The position numbers and the translations under genes were made by a program. Of a DNA stretch of 64,000 bases, positions 1 to 8,417 are shown piece by piece. The notes under the pieces are model-generated. The model saw only the letters and a list, made by a program, of their open reading frames with translations. It made no database searches and was not told the DNA's origin. Source of the DNA: Sphingobium sp. TCM1 (GTDB lineage Bacteria; Pseudomonadota; Alphaproteobacteria; Sphingomonadales; Sphingomonadaceae); NCBI RefSeq assembly GCF_001650725.1, contig NZ_LXVX01000016.1:186001-250000 (forward strand), given 5' to 3'. Numbering within the stretch: the stretch's first letter is position 1; each line of letters opens with the position of its first letter.

Positions 1-1
1 G

Positions 2-187
2 CGCTATACCGGCGCCTCCTTCGCCTTCAACCTGGGAGGGATATTGGGCGGCGCGCTCGCCCCGATCGTCGCTACCTGGCTGATCGGCGCGCAGGGCGTG
101 GGGCTGGTCGGCCTCTACATGTCGGCCGCCGCGCTCATCAGCCTTGGCGGCCTGTGGTGGACGAGCCGGGCGCCCGCCATCAGATGA
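2..187 (+). CDS. MFS transporter, C-terminal fragment (metabolite:H+ symporter type)
   Basis: The first 61 codons are open from the window edge to a TGA and read RYTGASFAFNLGGILGG followed by two hydrophobic segments. The RYTGAS..F..GGILGG..API pattern is typical of the late helices of MHS-family major facilitator symporters (ProP/ShiA-like), which move organic acids or osmolytes with protons across the inner membrane. Only the last two transmembrane helices are present because the gene starts upstream of the window. Its stop overlaps the end of the convergent acetyltransferase gene by 8 bp. The substrate cannot be told from this fragment. Confidence 0.72.
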   Translation, partial: RYTGASFAFNLGGILGGALAPIVATWLIGAQGVGLVGLYMSAAALISLGGLWWTSRAPAIR

Positions 188-692
188 GCTTCCGCATCAG
201 CAGCATCGGCACGCCGCTATCCTCGAACGGGCGCACGCCTTCGAACCCGAAGCTACGATAAAGCGGCACTCCCGCCATCGTGCCCGACAGTTCCAGCGCG
301 GCGAAGCCCTCCGCCTTCGCCGCCGCCTCGCACAGCGACAGGATCAGCGTTCCCACGCCTTTGCGGACATGGTCGGGATGGGTGTACATCGCCCGCACCC
401 GCGCCGGCTCGCTGGCCGGGTCGAGCAGCCGGTCGTCGCGCCCGGCGCTGTGATTGCCGCCATAGGCTGTCGCCCGCCGGCTCCAGCCGCCACAGCCGGC
501 GATATCGCCCGCATCCTCGATCACGAAATAGGTGCCGTCGGCGATCAGCCGGCTGTCCAGCCCCATGAAGCCATGGCTGGCCTGCACCTGATCCGGCGTC
601 AGCCAGCCGGATTGCAGCCGCTCGATGGCCAAGGTCATGAGCCCCGAAAGCGCGGGCTCGTCGGACAAGACGGCAAGTCGGTGGGTCAGCAT
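180..692 (-). CDS. GNAT-family N-acetyltransferase
   Basis: A 170-residue GCN5-related acetyltransferase that would transfer an acetyl group from acetyl-CoA to an amine. The family core is visible: the strand 4 and P-loop region reads RVRAMYTHPDHVRKGVGTLIL, with the acetyl-CoA binding pattern R-K-G-V-G-T, and the C-terminal motif B reads LYRSFGFEGVRPFE. I chose the internal ATG at 692 rather than the upstream one at 728 because AGGAG lies 7 bases before it. The neighbours (MFS transporter, TonB receptor) do not suggest a substrate. Family is secure, substrate unknown. Confidence 0.8.
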   Translation of the reverse strand: MLTHRLAVLSDEPALSGLMTLAIERLQSGWLTPDQVQASHGFMGLDSRLIADGTYFVIEDAGDIAGCGGWSRRATAYGGNHSAGRDDRLLDPASEPARVRAMYTHPDHVRKGVGTLILSLCEAAAKAEGFAALELSGTMAGVPLYRSFGFEGVRPFEDSGVPMLLMRKLI

Positions 693-763
693 GAATAGCT
701 CCTGGGACGAAAACGGCCGACCCCGCAAGGGACCGGCCGCCGTCGTGACGTCGAACGAAGGGA

Positions 764-3439
764 TCAGAAGTTGAAGCCTACCTTCGCATACCAGAAGCCG
801 CCGTTGAAGCCGAAGGGCGACACGTCGGGATAGATGTCACCGGTGAAGCGGCCGCCGGTCGAGGCATAGACCGGACCCAGCGTCCCCTTGGTGTTCGAGA
901 ATTTATCCGGATAGTTGCTGAAGATATTCTGCGCGCCGGCGCTCAGCGTGAAATTCTCGTTGATCTCGTAGCTGACCTCCAGGTCGAACACGAACTCGCT
1001 GCCGAAGGTCTGCGACACCGGGCCGTCATCCGTCACCGTATATTTGCCGTACCAGTTCATGCGGCCCAGCACCGACAGAGGCCCTGCGGTCCAGTTCTCG
1101 GTCAGGATGACGCGGGTCTTGGGCAGCGTCCTTTCCAGCTGGGCCACACGCACGTCCGACACGATCGCCGCATCACGCGCGATGACCTTGGTCTTGTTCC
1201 AGTTGAAGGCCAAAGTCGAATTGAGCGACCCCAGGTCACCGACCGCGAAGCGATAGCTGCCAACGACATCGATGCCCTGCGTCCTCGTGTCGAAGGCGTT
1301 GGTCAGGAACTGCACCTCGTTGACGGTGGCATAATTGGCCAGGCCCAGCGACTGGAGCGTCGGCCGCTGCGCGTCGGTGATCTCGAACGTGCCGGACGTA
1401 CCGATCCGGTCCTTCACCTTGATGTTGTAATAGTCGATCGACAGCGTCGCTCCGGGTGCTGGCGTGAAGACCGTGCCAAGCGAGAAGCTGACCGATTCTT
1501 CCGGCTTGAGCGCCTTGGCGCCCAGATAGGCCGCAACCGGGCTCGTCACCGGCAGCGTCATCGATTCGATCGCATTGGGATTGCCGGGATTGAAACCGGT
1601 GGCGATGCTGCTGCTGTTGACCTGGCCCGGCGTTGGCGCGCGGAAGCCTGTCGCCACCGTCCCGCGCAGCGCGAGGACGTCGGGAACGACGGCGTAACGG
1701 GCCGAGAATTTGCCGGTGGTCGAATTGCCGAAGTCGGACAGATGCTCGTAGCGGCCAGCGATGCCGAAGGAGAGCTGCTCGGTGACGTCGCCTTCGATGT
1801 CGATATAGATGCCCTTGGAATTGCGGCTGCTCTCACCCGCAATTGCCGGCCCATAACCGGGGAAGCCGTTGGCCCCGACCGGCAGCGTAACCGACAGTTG
1901 CGATCCATCCGCATTCAGTACCGGCGTACCGTCCTGATGGAACACCAGGTTCCCGGTATATTGCCCGATCGCATAGGAGGCCGCATCGCCCAGGCCCAGT
2001 TCATAGGATTCGCGGAAATATTGCCCGCCGAAGGCGATGGTGACGGGGCTGGCGAAGCCGACTTCCCACGGATAGCTGAAGTCCGCGTTGACCAGGGTTT
2101 CGCGCTGCTCCAGCTTGCCCAGATAGAATTCGGTCGGCGACGTGATGCCCAGCGACGGGTTCATCGTCCCGTTCATCGTGTAGCGCAGGGTCGACTGGCC
2201 GTAACTGCCCGACAGGTCATAGTTGAGGCCGAAGCCCGTCACCCCCTTATAGCCAACCGTGCCGGAAATATCGTCGATCTTGCCGAAGAAGATCGGAGTG
2301 AAGCCGCCGGGATAGACGCAGCTCCAGTTCTGGACCAGCGGGTCGGAACAGCTGGCGACCTGGGTATAGTCGCGATCGGTGACTTCATAATCGTTGGGGG
2401 CGTAGACGTTGCCGCCCGCCGCGCCGCTCTGGATGCCGGGCTGCGTATTGTCGAAGTCGGTGAAATAGTCGTTGAAGATGCCATTCTTGCCGAAGCTGTT
2501 GCCCTCGATGTCGACTCCGGATGTGTTCACCGACTGGCGATAGTTGAAGCTTTCCTCCTGGAAGCTGTGGCCGTAATTGCCGAAGAAATAGACGCTGCTG
2601 TCCTCGCCCAGGTCGAAGCCGCCATTCACGAAGAAGCGGTAGGACTCCATTTCCGGATTGCCATAGCGCTGCGCCAGTTCAGGCACCCCGATGTCCGGCT
2701 GCTCCTGCGCCAGCAGGTGCGCGCCCGCGCGGGTCACGCCGCGGCTGGTCTTGCCGGCGTTCACATATTCGCCGCTGATGTTGATATGGCCGCTGTCGCC
2801 CAGCTTGAACCCGGCATTCAGCGCAAGCTGATAATCCTCGCCGTCGCCACGATAATATTGGCCGTACCGCGCATAGCCCGACAGGCCGTCGCTGTCGTCG
2901 CGCAGCGTCATGTTGATGACTCCAGCGATCGCGTCCGATCCATATTGCGCCGACGCACCGTCACGCAGCACTTCGACCGCCTTCACCGCGATCGCGGGAA
3001 TCTGGGCAAGGTCGGCGGAATGGGCGCCGGCCGACTGGGCGTTGGCGCCGATCTGGACCAGCGCGGAACGGTGCATACGCTTGCCGTTGACCAGCACCAG
3101 CGTCTGGTCGGGCGCCAGGCCGCGCAGGTTGGGGGGACGGACGAAGGACGAGCCGTCGCCGATGGCGTAGCGCGCGACCGAGAAGGAGGGAACCAGGTTC
3201 TGGATCACCTGGTTCATGTCGGCCGTGCCCTGCTTCTGCAGTTCCTGGCCGGAATAGACGTCGATCGGCGTGGGGGATTCGGCCACTGTGCGGTCGGTCC
3301 GCCGCGTGCCGGTGACGATGATGGTCTGGCCGGCCGCTGCCGCAGGTTCCTGGGGCGTAACGTCCTGCGCCAATGCGGGCATCGAATAGAAAAGCGCGAC
3401 AGCAATGGCGCCGCGCGAAATCAGACCCTCATACTTCAT
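764..3439 (-). CDS. TonB-dependent outer-membrane receptor
   Basis: An 891-residue receptor. Residues 1-25 form a signal peptide ending in ALAQ. A plug domain follows (about 35-170) with the phrases IIVTGTRR, PPNLRGLAPDQTLVLVNGKR and VEVLRDGASAQYGSDAIAGVIN, all hallmarks of sphingomonad TonB-dependent receptors. The rest is a beta-barrel rich in aromatic residues, ending in the terminal phenylalanine signature VGFNF. Such proteins import siderophores, vitamins, glycans or other ligands using TonB energy. No FecIR pair, PepSY protein or substrate-processing enzyme is adjacent, so the ligand cannot be assigned. The start is the ATG at 3439; a TTG lies just before it. Confidence 0.93.
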   Translation of the reverse strand: MKYEGLISRGAIAVALFYSMPALAQDVTPQEPAAAAGQTIIVTGTRRTDRTVAESPTPIDVYSGQELQKQGTADMNQVIQNLVPSFSVARYAIGDGSSFVRPPNLRGLAPDQTLVLVNGKRMHRSALVQIGANAQSAGAHSADLAQIPAIAVKAVEVLRDGASAQYGSDAIAGVINMTLRDDSDGLSGYARYGQYYRGDGEDYQLALNAGFKLGDSGHINISGEYVNAGKTSRGVTRAGAHLLAQEQPDIGVPELAQRYGNPEMESYRFFVNGGFDLGEDSSVYFFGNYGHSFQEESFNYRQSVNTSGVDIEGNSFGKNGIFNDYFTDFDNTQPGIQSGAAGGNVYAPNDYEVTDRDYTQVASCSDPLVQNWSCVYPGGFTPIFFGKIDDISGTVGYKGVTGFGLNYDLSGSYGQSTLRYTMNGTMNPSLGITSPTEFYLGKLEQRETLVNADFSYPWEVGFASPVTIAFGGQYFRESYELGLGDAASYAIGQYTGNLVFHQDGTPVLNADGSQLSVTLPVGANGFPGYGPAIAGESSRNSKGIYIDIEGDVTEQLSFGIAGRYEHLSDFGNSTTGKFSARYAVVPDVLALRGTVATGFRAPTPGQVNSSSIATGFNPGNPNAIESMTLPVTSPVAAYLGAKALKPEESVSFSLGTVFTPAPGATLSIDYYNIKVKDRIGTSGTFEITDAQRPTLQSLGLANYATVNEVQFLTNAFDTRTQGIDVVGSYRFAVGDLGSLNSTLAFNWNKTKVIARDAAIVSDVRVAQLERTLPKTRVILTENWTAGPLSVLGRMNWYGKYTVTDDGPVSQTFGSEFVFDLEVSYEINENFTLSAGAQNIFSNYPDKFSNTKGTLGPVYASTGGRFTGDIYPDVSPFGFNGGFWYAKVGFNF

Positions 3440-3766
3440 CAAAAAGCCCCCTATTGTTTCTTTTACTGAGGCCTTTTCGACATCCTCTTCCCCACAACCG
3501 ATCTAAAACACCATGGCCGCATGAATATATGGCCGAAATCGATGGATTTCGGCGTCGAATTATTCAGCAACATATGGAAACGAAAGGCTGGCACAAATCC
3601 ACTAGGGGAGAAATGGCCCTTTTTCATGCCGCCGCACAATGTCGCGGAGGCGCAAAGGCCGGACGCTCGTCCGAATTCTGGAAATCATTGTAACATAACG
3701 AAAAAGGCGGCGACCCTAGGGGTCACCGCCTGTTTCATTTTTACAACTGTCAAGCGATTAGGACGA
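3440..3766. other. Intergenic region between TonB receptor and rplS
   Basis: About 327 bp without a convincing gene. It contains the upstream region of the receptor gene (toward the left) and, at 3701-3730, the terminator of the rplS operon. The stretch around 3520-3600 is AT-richer than its surroundings, which fits a promoter region for the receptor, but I cannot assign -35/-10 boxes confidently. Short open frames here have no recognisable protein features. Confidence 0.5.
3701..3730 (-). terminator. Rho-independent terminator of the rplS operon
   Basis: Read on the minus strand, an 11-bp stem (ggcggtgaccc against gggtcgccgcc, one mismatch) with a 3-base loop is followed directly by TTTTT. 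It lies 37 bp past the rplS stop codon, the right place to end the ffh/rpsP/rimM/trmD/rplS transcript. The plus strand also carries a short T run after the stem, so it may work in both directions. Confidence 0.85.
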
Positions 3767-4135
3767 TCAGTCCTCGCTGCGGTTGTCGCGGCGCTCGGCG
3801 ATGCGAGCGCGCTTGCCGGTGCGGCCACGCAGATAATAGAGCTTGGCACGACGCACGACGCCGCGGCGAACGACGGTGATCGAATCGATGTTGGGCGAAT
3901 AGAGCGGGAACACGCGCTCCACGCCTTCGCCGAACGAAATCTTGCGCACGGTGAAGTTGGAACCCATGCCCTTGTTCGAGCGGGCGATGCACACGCCTTC
4001 ATAATTCTGGACGCGGCTGCGCTCGCCTTCGATGACCTTCACGCCGACGCGCAGCGTGTCGCCGGGGCGGAAGTCGGGAATGTCCTTGGCGAGGGCGGCG
4101 ATGCTTTCCGCCTCGATCTGCTGGATGATGTTCAT
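3767..4135 (-). CDS. rplS: 50S ribosomal protein L19
   Basis: A 122-residue L19 of normal bacterial size, located at the 30S-50S interface. It begins [10 protein letters not shown] and carries the conserved stretch [20 protein letters not shown], then [29 protein letters not shown] and [17 protein letters not shown]. The ATG at 4135 lies 7 bp after the trmD stop and is preceded by AAGGA. It is the last gene before the terminator at 3701-3730. An upstream in-frame start at 4168 would lie within trmD and is unlikely. Confidence 0.97.
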   Translation of the reverse strand: MNIIQQIEAESIAALAKDIPDFRPGDTLRVGVKVIEGERSRVQNYEGVCIARSNKGMGSNFTVRKISFGEGVERVFPLYSPNIDSITVVRRGVVRRAKLYYLRGRTGKRARIAERRDNRSED

Positions 4136-4142
4136 GTCAAAC

Positions 4143-4880
4143 TCAGTCCTTGGTCGTTCGTTGCGCACCAGAGGGCGGCTGGTCCCGAACGCCGATATGG
4201 CGTTCCCAAAGGTCCGGCCGCCTTAGCCGTGTATCTGCCTCCGCCTGCTGTTTCCGCCAGGCGGCGATCTTCGCATGATCCCCCGATCGCAACACTTCGG
4301 GGATCATGCGCCCCTCCCATTCTACCGGGCGGGTATAGTGCGGATATTCGAGCAACCCTGTTTCGAAGGATTCCTCGACTCCGCTGGAAGCCGCGCCCAT
4401 TACACCGGGAAGCAGCCGAACACAAGCATCGAGCAGCAGCAGGGCGGCCATTTCCCCGCCGGACAGGATGATGTCGCCCATGGAGACCTGCTCGATCGGC
4501 CGGGCATCGAAAATCCGCTCGTCAAACCCCTCGAACCGGCCGCACAATATGGTCGCGCCCGGCCCCTCCGCCAGCGCGCGCACCCGGCCCTGCGTGATCG
4601 GGCGGCCACGCGGCGTCATCGCCAGCACCGGCAGGTCGGGGCGCGTCTCCAGCGCATGGTCGACGGCCTTGGCCAGAATGTCGGCGCGCAACACCATGCC
4701 CGCGCCCCCGCCTGCGGGCGTGTCGTCCACCGTGCGATGCCGGTCGGCGGCGAAATCGCGGATATGGATGGGATGGCAGGCCCATTTCCCCTCGCTCAGC
4801 GCCCGCCCCGCCAGCGACACGCCCAATGGCCCCGGAAACATTTCGGGATAGAGGGTCAGTATCTGCGCGGTGAAGCTCAT
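4143..4880 (-). CDS. trmD: tRNA (guanine(37)-N1)-methyltransferase
   Basis: A 245-residue SPOUT-fold enzyme that methylates N1 of G37 in tRNAs using S-adenosylmethionine, preventing +1 frameshifts. Diagnostic segments are [13 protein letters not shown] at the N-terminus, the [14 protein letters not shown] loop near residue 55, [12 protein letters not shown] and the SAM knot segment [15 protein letters not shown]. The ATG at 4880 overlaps the stop of the small upstream membrane protein (ATGA), so the two are translationally coupled. It is followed by rplS after 7 bp, the usual trmD-rplS order. Confidence 0.97.
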   Translation of the reverse strand: MSFTAQILTLYPEMFPGPLGVSLAGRALSEGKWACHPIHIRDFAADRHRTVDDTPAGGGAGMVLRADILAKAVDHALETRPDLPVLAMTPRGRPITQGRVRALAEGPGATILCGRFEGFDERIFDARPIEQVSMGDIILSGGEMAALLLLDACVRLLPGVMGAASSGVEESFETGLLEYPHYTRPVEWEGRMIPEVLRSGDHAKIAAWRKQQAEADTRLRRPDLWERHIGVRDQPPSGAQRTTKD

Positions 4881-5152
4881 TTGCGGCGCCCCGCCCGCAG
4901 GCGCGCGGCCGACCAGCCGCCGGCCATGCACAGGATGCCGCAGATCAGCAGCGCAATGCCGACCGACTGCAACAACCCGGCAAAGGGCCGCTCGGGATGC
5001 AGCAGCGCCGGGATCAGCACCAGAAGCGGGATCGGCAGGATCAGCCCGGCCGCCGTCGCCAGCCTGGCCAGGCGCGACCAGCCGATGCCGAACAGGCGCC
5101 AGCCAGCGACGAGCATGAACAGCAGATAGAGAGCGGTGACGATCTGGGCCAT
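4877..5152 (-). CDS. Small membrane protein of unknown function
   Basis: A 91-residue protein with about three hydrophobic helices (roughly residues 5-22, 31-50 and 60-80) and a basic tail ([10 protein letters not shown]). It overlaps the trmD start by 4 bp. I do not recognise a named family; similar short membrane proteins are often found directly upstream of trmD in sphingomonads, which is inference. It is preceded by a 106-bp gap after the beta-lactamase-like gene. A GAGGG lies about 20 bases upstream of the ATG, too far to be a good ribosome site. Confidence 0.7.
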   Translation of the reverse strand: MAQIVTALYLLFMLVAGWRLFGIGWSRLARLATAAGLILPIPLLVLIPALLHPERPFAGLLQSVGIALLICGILCMAGGWSAARLRAGRRK

Positions 5153-5258
5153 GCGCCGCGCTTAGAGCGATTCCCCCTCGGATGGAACATCTGGCGATCC
5201 GGAAAATCACGGAAATCAAGAGATGGCCAGACAACGGCCATCGCCCTGTTCCGCCGCG

Positions 5259-6761
5259 TCAGGGCGTCTTGATGGCGATCTTCAATTCCTGGATCTGCGC
5301 CGTGGCGGTCGGCGCCAGCAGGATCGTGCCGGCCACCCGCCCCCTATCGCACGTCCAGGTAAAGCTGCCCGACAGAGTGCCGGTGGCGGTCACGGGCGCA
5401 TCGGTCCGGCATGTGCCGACCTCATTCCGGACGGCCGCCAGTTTCCTCGTCCAACTGTCCATGTCGCTGTCCATCAGGAAGTTCATCGCCAGATGCGCGC
5501 GCGCCGCCCCGACATCGCCCGCCGCATAGATGCGCCCCGCGGCGGCATAGCCGTCCGCCAGCAACGCCGACACCGGCACGATCCGCGCGATCAGCGCGCC
5601 CGCCTGCCTCAGCGCCACCGCCGTGTCCCAGGCCGGACCGCTGCCGCCATTATAGGTGCGGTTGGTGAAGACGAAGACGCCCACGCCATGGTCGGGCATC
5701 AGCATCACATGGCTGCCATAGCCCGGATAGCCGCCGCCATGCGCCAGCGTCAGCCCCAGGTCGCAATCCTGCGCCACCCGCATCCCGAAGCCATAGGCTG
5801 CCGCCTGCCGGCACGCCGTCGCCCCGCTCCTGCCGTTGCGCTGGGCGATGGTCACGAAATTGCTCCCTTCGGCCAGCATCCGCACGGCGCCGCGCGACAC
5901 CGGCCCCGTCTGCGGATCGTCGCGCGGCGGCCAGGCCGACAGCAGGAAGGCGACCCAGCGGGCATAGTCGTTCGCGCTGGTCTGAAGGCCGCCCATCGCC
6001 CCAAAGGCGCCATCCACCATGTCCGGCTCGCTTTTCCAGCGCCCCTCCTCCCAGCGATAGCCGAGCGCACGGCGCTCCAGCGGCCATTCGTTCACCGCAT
6101 AGCCGCTCGACGTCATGCCGAGCGGCACCAGCAGGCTCTGCTCGACATAGCGGCGATAGGGCATCCCGCTCACATTGGCGATGATCCGCCCCAGCACAGC
6201 ATAACCGAAATTGCTATATTCATACCGGCTGCCCGGCGCGGTGCTGAACGGCACGCCAGCGGCAAGCATCCGGGTGAACTCGGCCTCTGGCAGCGGCGTC
6301 TGCCGATCTCCCCAGGGATTGTCATCGACAAAGCCCGCACTGTGAGTCAGCAGGTCGCGAATGCGGATGCGCGGGCTGTCCCTGGTCGGATAGGCCCATC
6401 CGCGCATTTCCGGCACATATGTCTCCGCCAGATCGTCGAGCGACAGCTTGCCGTCCTCCCGCAGCTTGAGGATCGACAGCGCCGTGAACGCCTTGGTCAT
6501 CGACGCGATACGGAACAGGCTGTCCGGCGTCACCGGCCGTTTCCGGACCAGTTCCTGCACGCCAAAGCCCCTCACATGGACCAGCCGCCCATTGGCGACG
6601 ATGCCGTAGACGAGGCCCGGCGTGTGACTGTCCACCTGAAATTCGGCGAACAGGCGGTCGATCTCCGGGATTGCGGCATCGATCTTACTCTCATCGGCCG
6701 CCCTGGCCGTCGCGGGAAGCAGGGCCAGAAGCAGCAGCGATGGAAGGAAGAGCCACCTCAC
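5259..6761 (-). CDS. Secreted serine hydrolase, beta-lactamase class C / esterase family
   Basis: About 500 residues starting at a GTG that overlaps the vapC stop (GTGA). Residues 1-21 are a signal peptide ending ATARA. The penicillin-binding/beta-lactamase fold motifs are present: SMTK at 87-90 with the nucleophile Ser and Lys, Tyr182-Ser-Asn184, and an HGGG loop in place of the KTG box, as in many class C-like esterases and D-aminopeptidases. A C-terminal region of about 100 residues follows. It probably acts in the periplasm on an ester, amide or cell-wall substrate; true beta-lactamase activity cannot be claimed. It sits with vapBC inside the rimM-trmD interval. Confidence 0.88.
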   Translation of the reverse strand: MRWLFLPSLLLLALLPATARAADESKIDAAIPEIDRLFAEFQVDSHTPGLVYGIVANGRLVHVRGFGVQELVRKRPVTPDSLFRIASMTKAFTALSILKLREDGKLSLDDLAETYVPEMRGWAYPTRDSPRIRIRDLLTHSAGFVDDNPWGDRQTPLPEAEFTRMLAAGVPFSTAPGSRYEYSNFGYAVLGRIIANVSGMPYRRYVEQSLLVPLGMTSSGYAVNEWPLERRALGYRWEEGRWKSEPDMVDGAFGAMGGLQTSANDYARWVAFLLSAWPPRDDPQTGPVSRGAVRMLAEGSNFVTIAQRNGRSGATACRQAAAYGFGMRVAQDCDLGLTLAHGGGYPGYGSHVMLMPDHGVGVFVFTNRTYNGGSGPAWDTAVALRQAGALIARIVPVSALLADGYAAAGRIYAAGDVGAARAHLAMNFLMDSDMDSWTRKLAAVRNEVGTCRTDAPVTATGTLSGSFTWTCDRGRVAGTILLAPTATAQIQELKIAIKTP

Positions 6762-7132
6762 CGGGTCCAGTCCTCCACTTTCAGGCCGGCTATGTCTGTA
6801 AAGTCCGACAGGTTGCGCGACACCAGCGATGCGCCCAATGCGAGCGCCTGCGCTGCAATGAGACGATCGAAGCTGCCCCAACGGAAGGGAATGGCGGCAT
6901 AAGCCCGCGCCGCCGCCTCATCGAAAGGCAGAACTGCGATCTCTTCCACGAAGGTAGCCAGAGCATCAGGCGACGGCGGCTTACCCCCTACCGTGCCATA
7001 AGCCAGTTCCGCATAGGTGATCGACGATATGAAGACGCTTCCCGCCGGCTGGTCTGCCAGACGGTCGATCAGCGACGGGTAAGCACCTGTGAAAATATAG
7101 ATGCAGCTATTGGTATCCAGCAGATGGATCAT
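6758..7132 (-). CDS. vapC: VapC-type PIN-domain toxin ribonuclease
   Basis: A 124-residue PIN-domain protein. It begins IHLLDTNSCIY with the first acidic residue Asp6, then Glu42 in TYAELAYG and Asp89 in FDRLIAAQAL, the usual Mg2+-binding set, and ends with SRNLSDF, the fourth-site region. VapC toxins cleave tRNA or rRNA. The ATG overlaps the antitoxin stop by 4 bp, the classic antitoxin-then-toxin arrangement. The toxin stop in turn overlaps the GTG of the downstream hydrolase. Confidence 0.92.
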   Translation of the reverse strand: MIHLLDTNSCIYIFTGAYPSLIDRLADQPAGSVFISSITYAELAYGTVGGKPPSPDALATFVEEIAVLPFDEAAARAYAAIPFRWGSFDRLIAAQALALGASLVSRNLSDFTDIAGLKVEDWTR

Positions 7133-7404
7133 TTGCCGCTGCTGTCACGCCCCAGAAGATGCCAGTCGCGCGGACTGTCCTCGAACTCGCCCTCTTCATA
7201 GGTGCGCGGCTCCAGCCAAGGCGCCTTGCCGGCGAACTTGCTGACGTCGACCTTGCGCTCCGTCTGCACAGGCTCGAAGGTGAACTTGCCCTTCTCCTCG
7301 CGCAGCGTCACCTCGGCGCCCTCCTTGAGCCCAAGCGCCTTGGGCAGCCGCAATGCCAGGCTGTTGCCCGACTTGAAGACCTTGGCCCGATATTCCTCGC
7401 CCAT
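7129..7404 (-). CDS. vapB: VapB-type antitoxin with AbrB/SpoVT DNA-binding fold
   Basis: A 91-residue antitoxin. Residues 1-50 form the swapped-hairpin AbrB/MazE fold (YRAKVFKSGNSLALRLPKAL followed by GLKEGAEVTLREE), and the acidic C-terminal part with tryptophans (WLEPRTYEEGEFEDSPRDW) is the likely toxin-binding tail. The ATG at 7404 is preceded by GGAGG at ideal spacing; a longer in-frame start would cross the operator. It should neutralise the adjacent VapC and repress its own promoter. Confidence 0.9.
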   Translation of the reverse strand: MGEEYRAKVFKSGNSLALRLPKALGLKEGAEVTLREEKGKFTFEPVQTERKVDVSKFAGKAPWLEPRTYEEGEFEDSPRDWHLLGRDSSGK

Positions 7405-7415
7405 GGCGGACCTCC

Positions 7416-7436
7416 GTGTATACGGAGTGTATATAC
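7416..7436. promoter_or_regulatory. Candidate vapBC operator/promoter repeats
   Basis: Two copies of GTGTATA (7416-7422 and 7428-7434) lie 12 bp apart and each forms a palindromic core, GTATAC (7418-7423) and GTATATAC (7429-7436). They sit 12-32 bp upstream of the vapB ATG, where AbrB-fold antitoxins bind for autoregulation. The TATA-rich sequence could also supply a -10 element for vapBC. The last bases touch the rimM stop codon, so the vap promoter is tucked against the end of rimM. Confidence 0.5.
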
Positions 7437-7930
7437 TATTCAGCGAAAGCGGCGTCAATCAACGCGCCGTCCTCGCTCAGCGTGACGACATGCATGGGCG
7501 CCATGAAGCGCTTGCCCGGCTTGTCGCCGACCGCGGGACGCTGCACCTCGATGATGTCGCCGGCGCCAAAATTCTCGACCGCGACGATCTCGCCCAGCGC
7601 TTCGCCGGTGCTGGAGGTGCAGGGCAGGCCGATCAGGTCGGCATGATAATATTCGCCCTCGCCCAGAGGCGGCAGGGCGGAACGGGGCACGGTCAATTCG
7701 GTGCCGCGCAAGGCCTCGGCCGCGCTCCGGTCGCCGATCTCGGCGAAGCGGGCGACCGCGCCATTGGGGCCGGGGCGCGCCGACTTCAAAGTCAGTGTGC
7801 GCCCCGCCGCATCGAAGCCCTTGAAGCTCTTGAGGCTTTCCGCCCCTTCGCCAAACAGCTTCAGACGGACTTCGCCCGCCACGCCATGCGCGCCGATGAT
7901 GACGGCAAGGGTGACGGGCTTGTCGGTCAA
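7436..7930 (-). CDS. rimM: Ribosome maturation factor RimM
   Basis: A 164-residue 16S rRNA-processing factor that binds S19 during 30S head assembly. The N-terminal RimM barrel shows VTLAVIIGAHGVAGEVRLKLF, and the C-terminal PRC-like barrel begins near EYYHADLIGLPC with GEIVAVENFGAGDIIEV and ends FMAPMHVV. It starts 5 bp after the rpsP stop. In most proteobacteria trmD follows immediately; here vapBC and a hydrolase gene intervene. Confidence 0.96.
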   Translation of the reverse strand: MTDKPVTLAVIIGAHGVAGEVRLKLFGEGAESLKSFKGFDAAGRTLTLKSARPGPNGAVARFAEIGDRSAAEALRGTELTVPRSALPPLGEGEYYHADLIGLPCTSSTGEALGEIVAVENFGAGDIIEVQRPAVGDKPGKRFMAPMHVVTLSEDGALIDAAFAE

Positions 7931-7935
7931 GATAA

Positions 7936-8376
7936 TCAGCCCTCGGCCGCTTCTTCAGCGGGAGCAACTTCTTCAGCGGCCGGCGCAGCAGCGGCTTCGG
8001 CCGCAGCAGCCTTGGCGGCTTCGGCGGCTTCAGCGGCTTCCGCAGCCTTGGCGGCGCGATCTTCCGCGCGGTCCTTGGCCTTCTGGCCCGGCTCAGCCTT
8101 GTTCGGGTTGTTGCGCGCCTTGCGCTCCTTCACGCCGGCGGCGTCCAGGAAGCGGGCGACGCGGTCGGTCGGCTGCGCGCCGGCTTCGACCCAGTGCTTC
8201 GCACGTTCGGTATCCAGAACGACGCGCTTCTCGTCGCCCTTGGGCAGGACGGGGTTGTAGCTGCCGATGCGCTCGATGAACTTGCCGTCACGCGGGGCGC
8301 GGCTGTCGGCCACGACGATGCGGTAATAGGGACGCTTCTTGGAGCCGCCGCGCGACAGACGGATGGAGGTTGCCAT
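7936..8376 (-). CDS. rpsP: 30S ribosomal protein S16 with long Ala/Glu-rich tail
   Basis: A 146-residue S16. The core (1-85) has the conserved [41 protein letters not shown] and the [16 protein letters not shown] segment. After about residue 90 the protein changes to a Lys/Arg patch ([20 protein letters not shown]) and then about 45 residues of alternating Ala and Glu. S16 proteins are usually 80-90 residues; long low-complexity tails are common in alphaproteobacteria. It is the second gene of the cluster after ffh (gap 41 bp). Confidence 0.96.
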   Translation of the reverse strand: MATSIRLSRGGSKKRPYYRIVVADSRAPRDGKFIERIGSYNPVLPKGDEKRVVLDTERAKHWVEAGAQPTDRVARFLDAAGVKERKARNNPNKAEPGQKAKDRAEDRAAKAAEAAEAAEAAKAAAAEAAAAPAAEEVAPAEEAAEG

Positions 8377-8417
8377 GGAACTTGCCTTTCTACTCTATTC
8401 TAATCTGTTGAAACTGC

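Noticed and set aside
1742..3469. A 575-codon open frame on the plus strand inside the TonB receptor
   Set aside because: It lies antisense to a clearly conserved receptor. Its His/Arg/Gln-rich translation has no family features and arises from high GC content.
5223..6902. A 559-codon plus-strand frame antisense to the serine hydrolase
   Set aside because: Arg/His/Pro-rich shadow of a gene with intact catalytic motifs on the other strand.
6758..7404. VapBC as part of a mobile element
   Set aside because: No integrase, IS ends, tRNA target or direct repeats flank the pair; it is better described as a small insertion in the operon.
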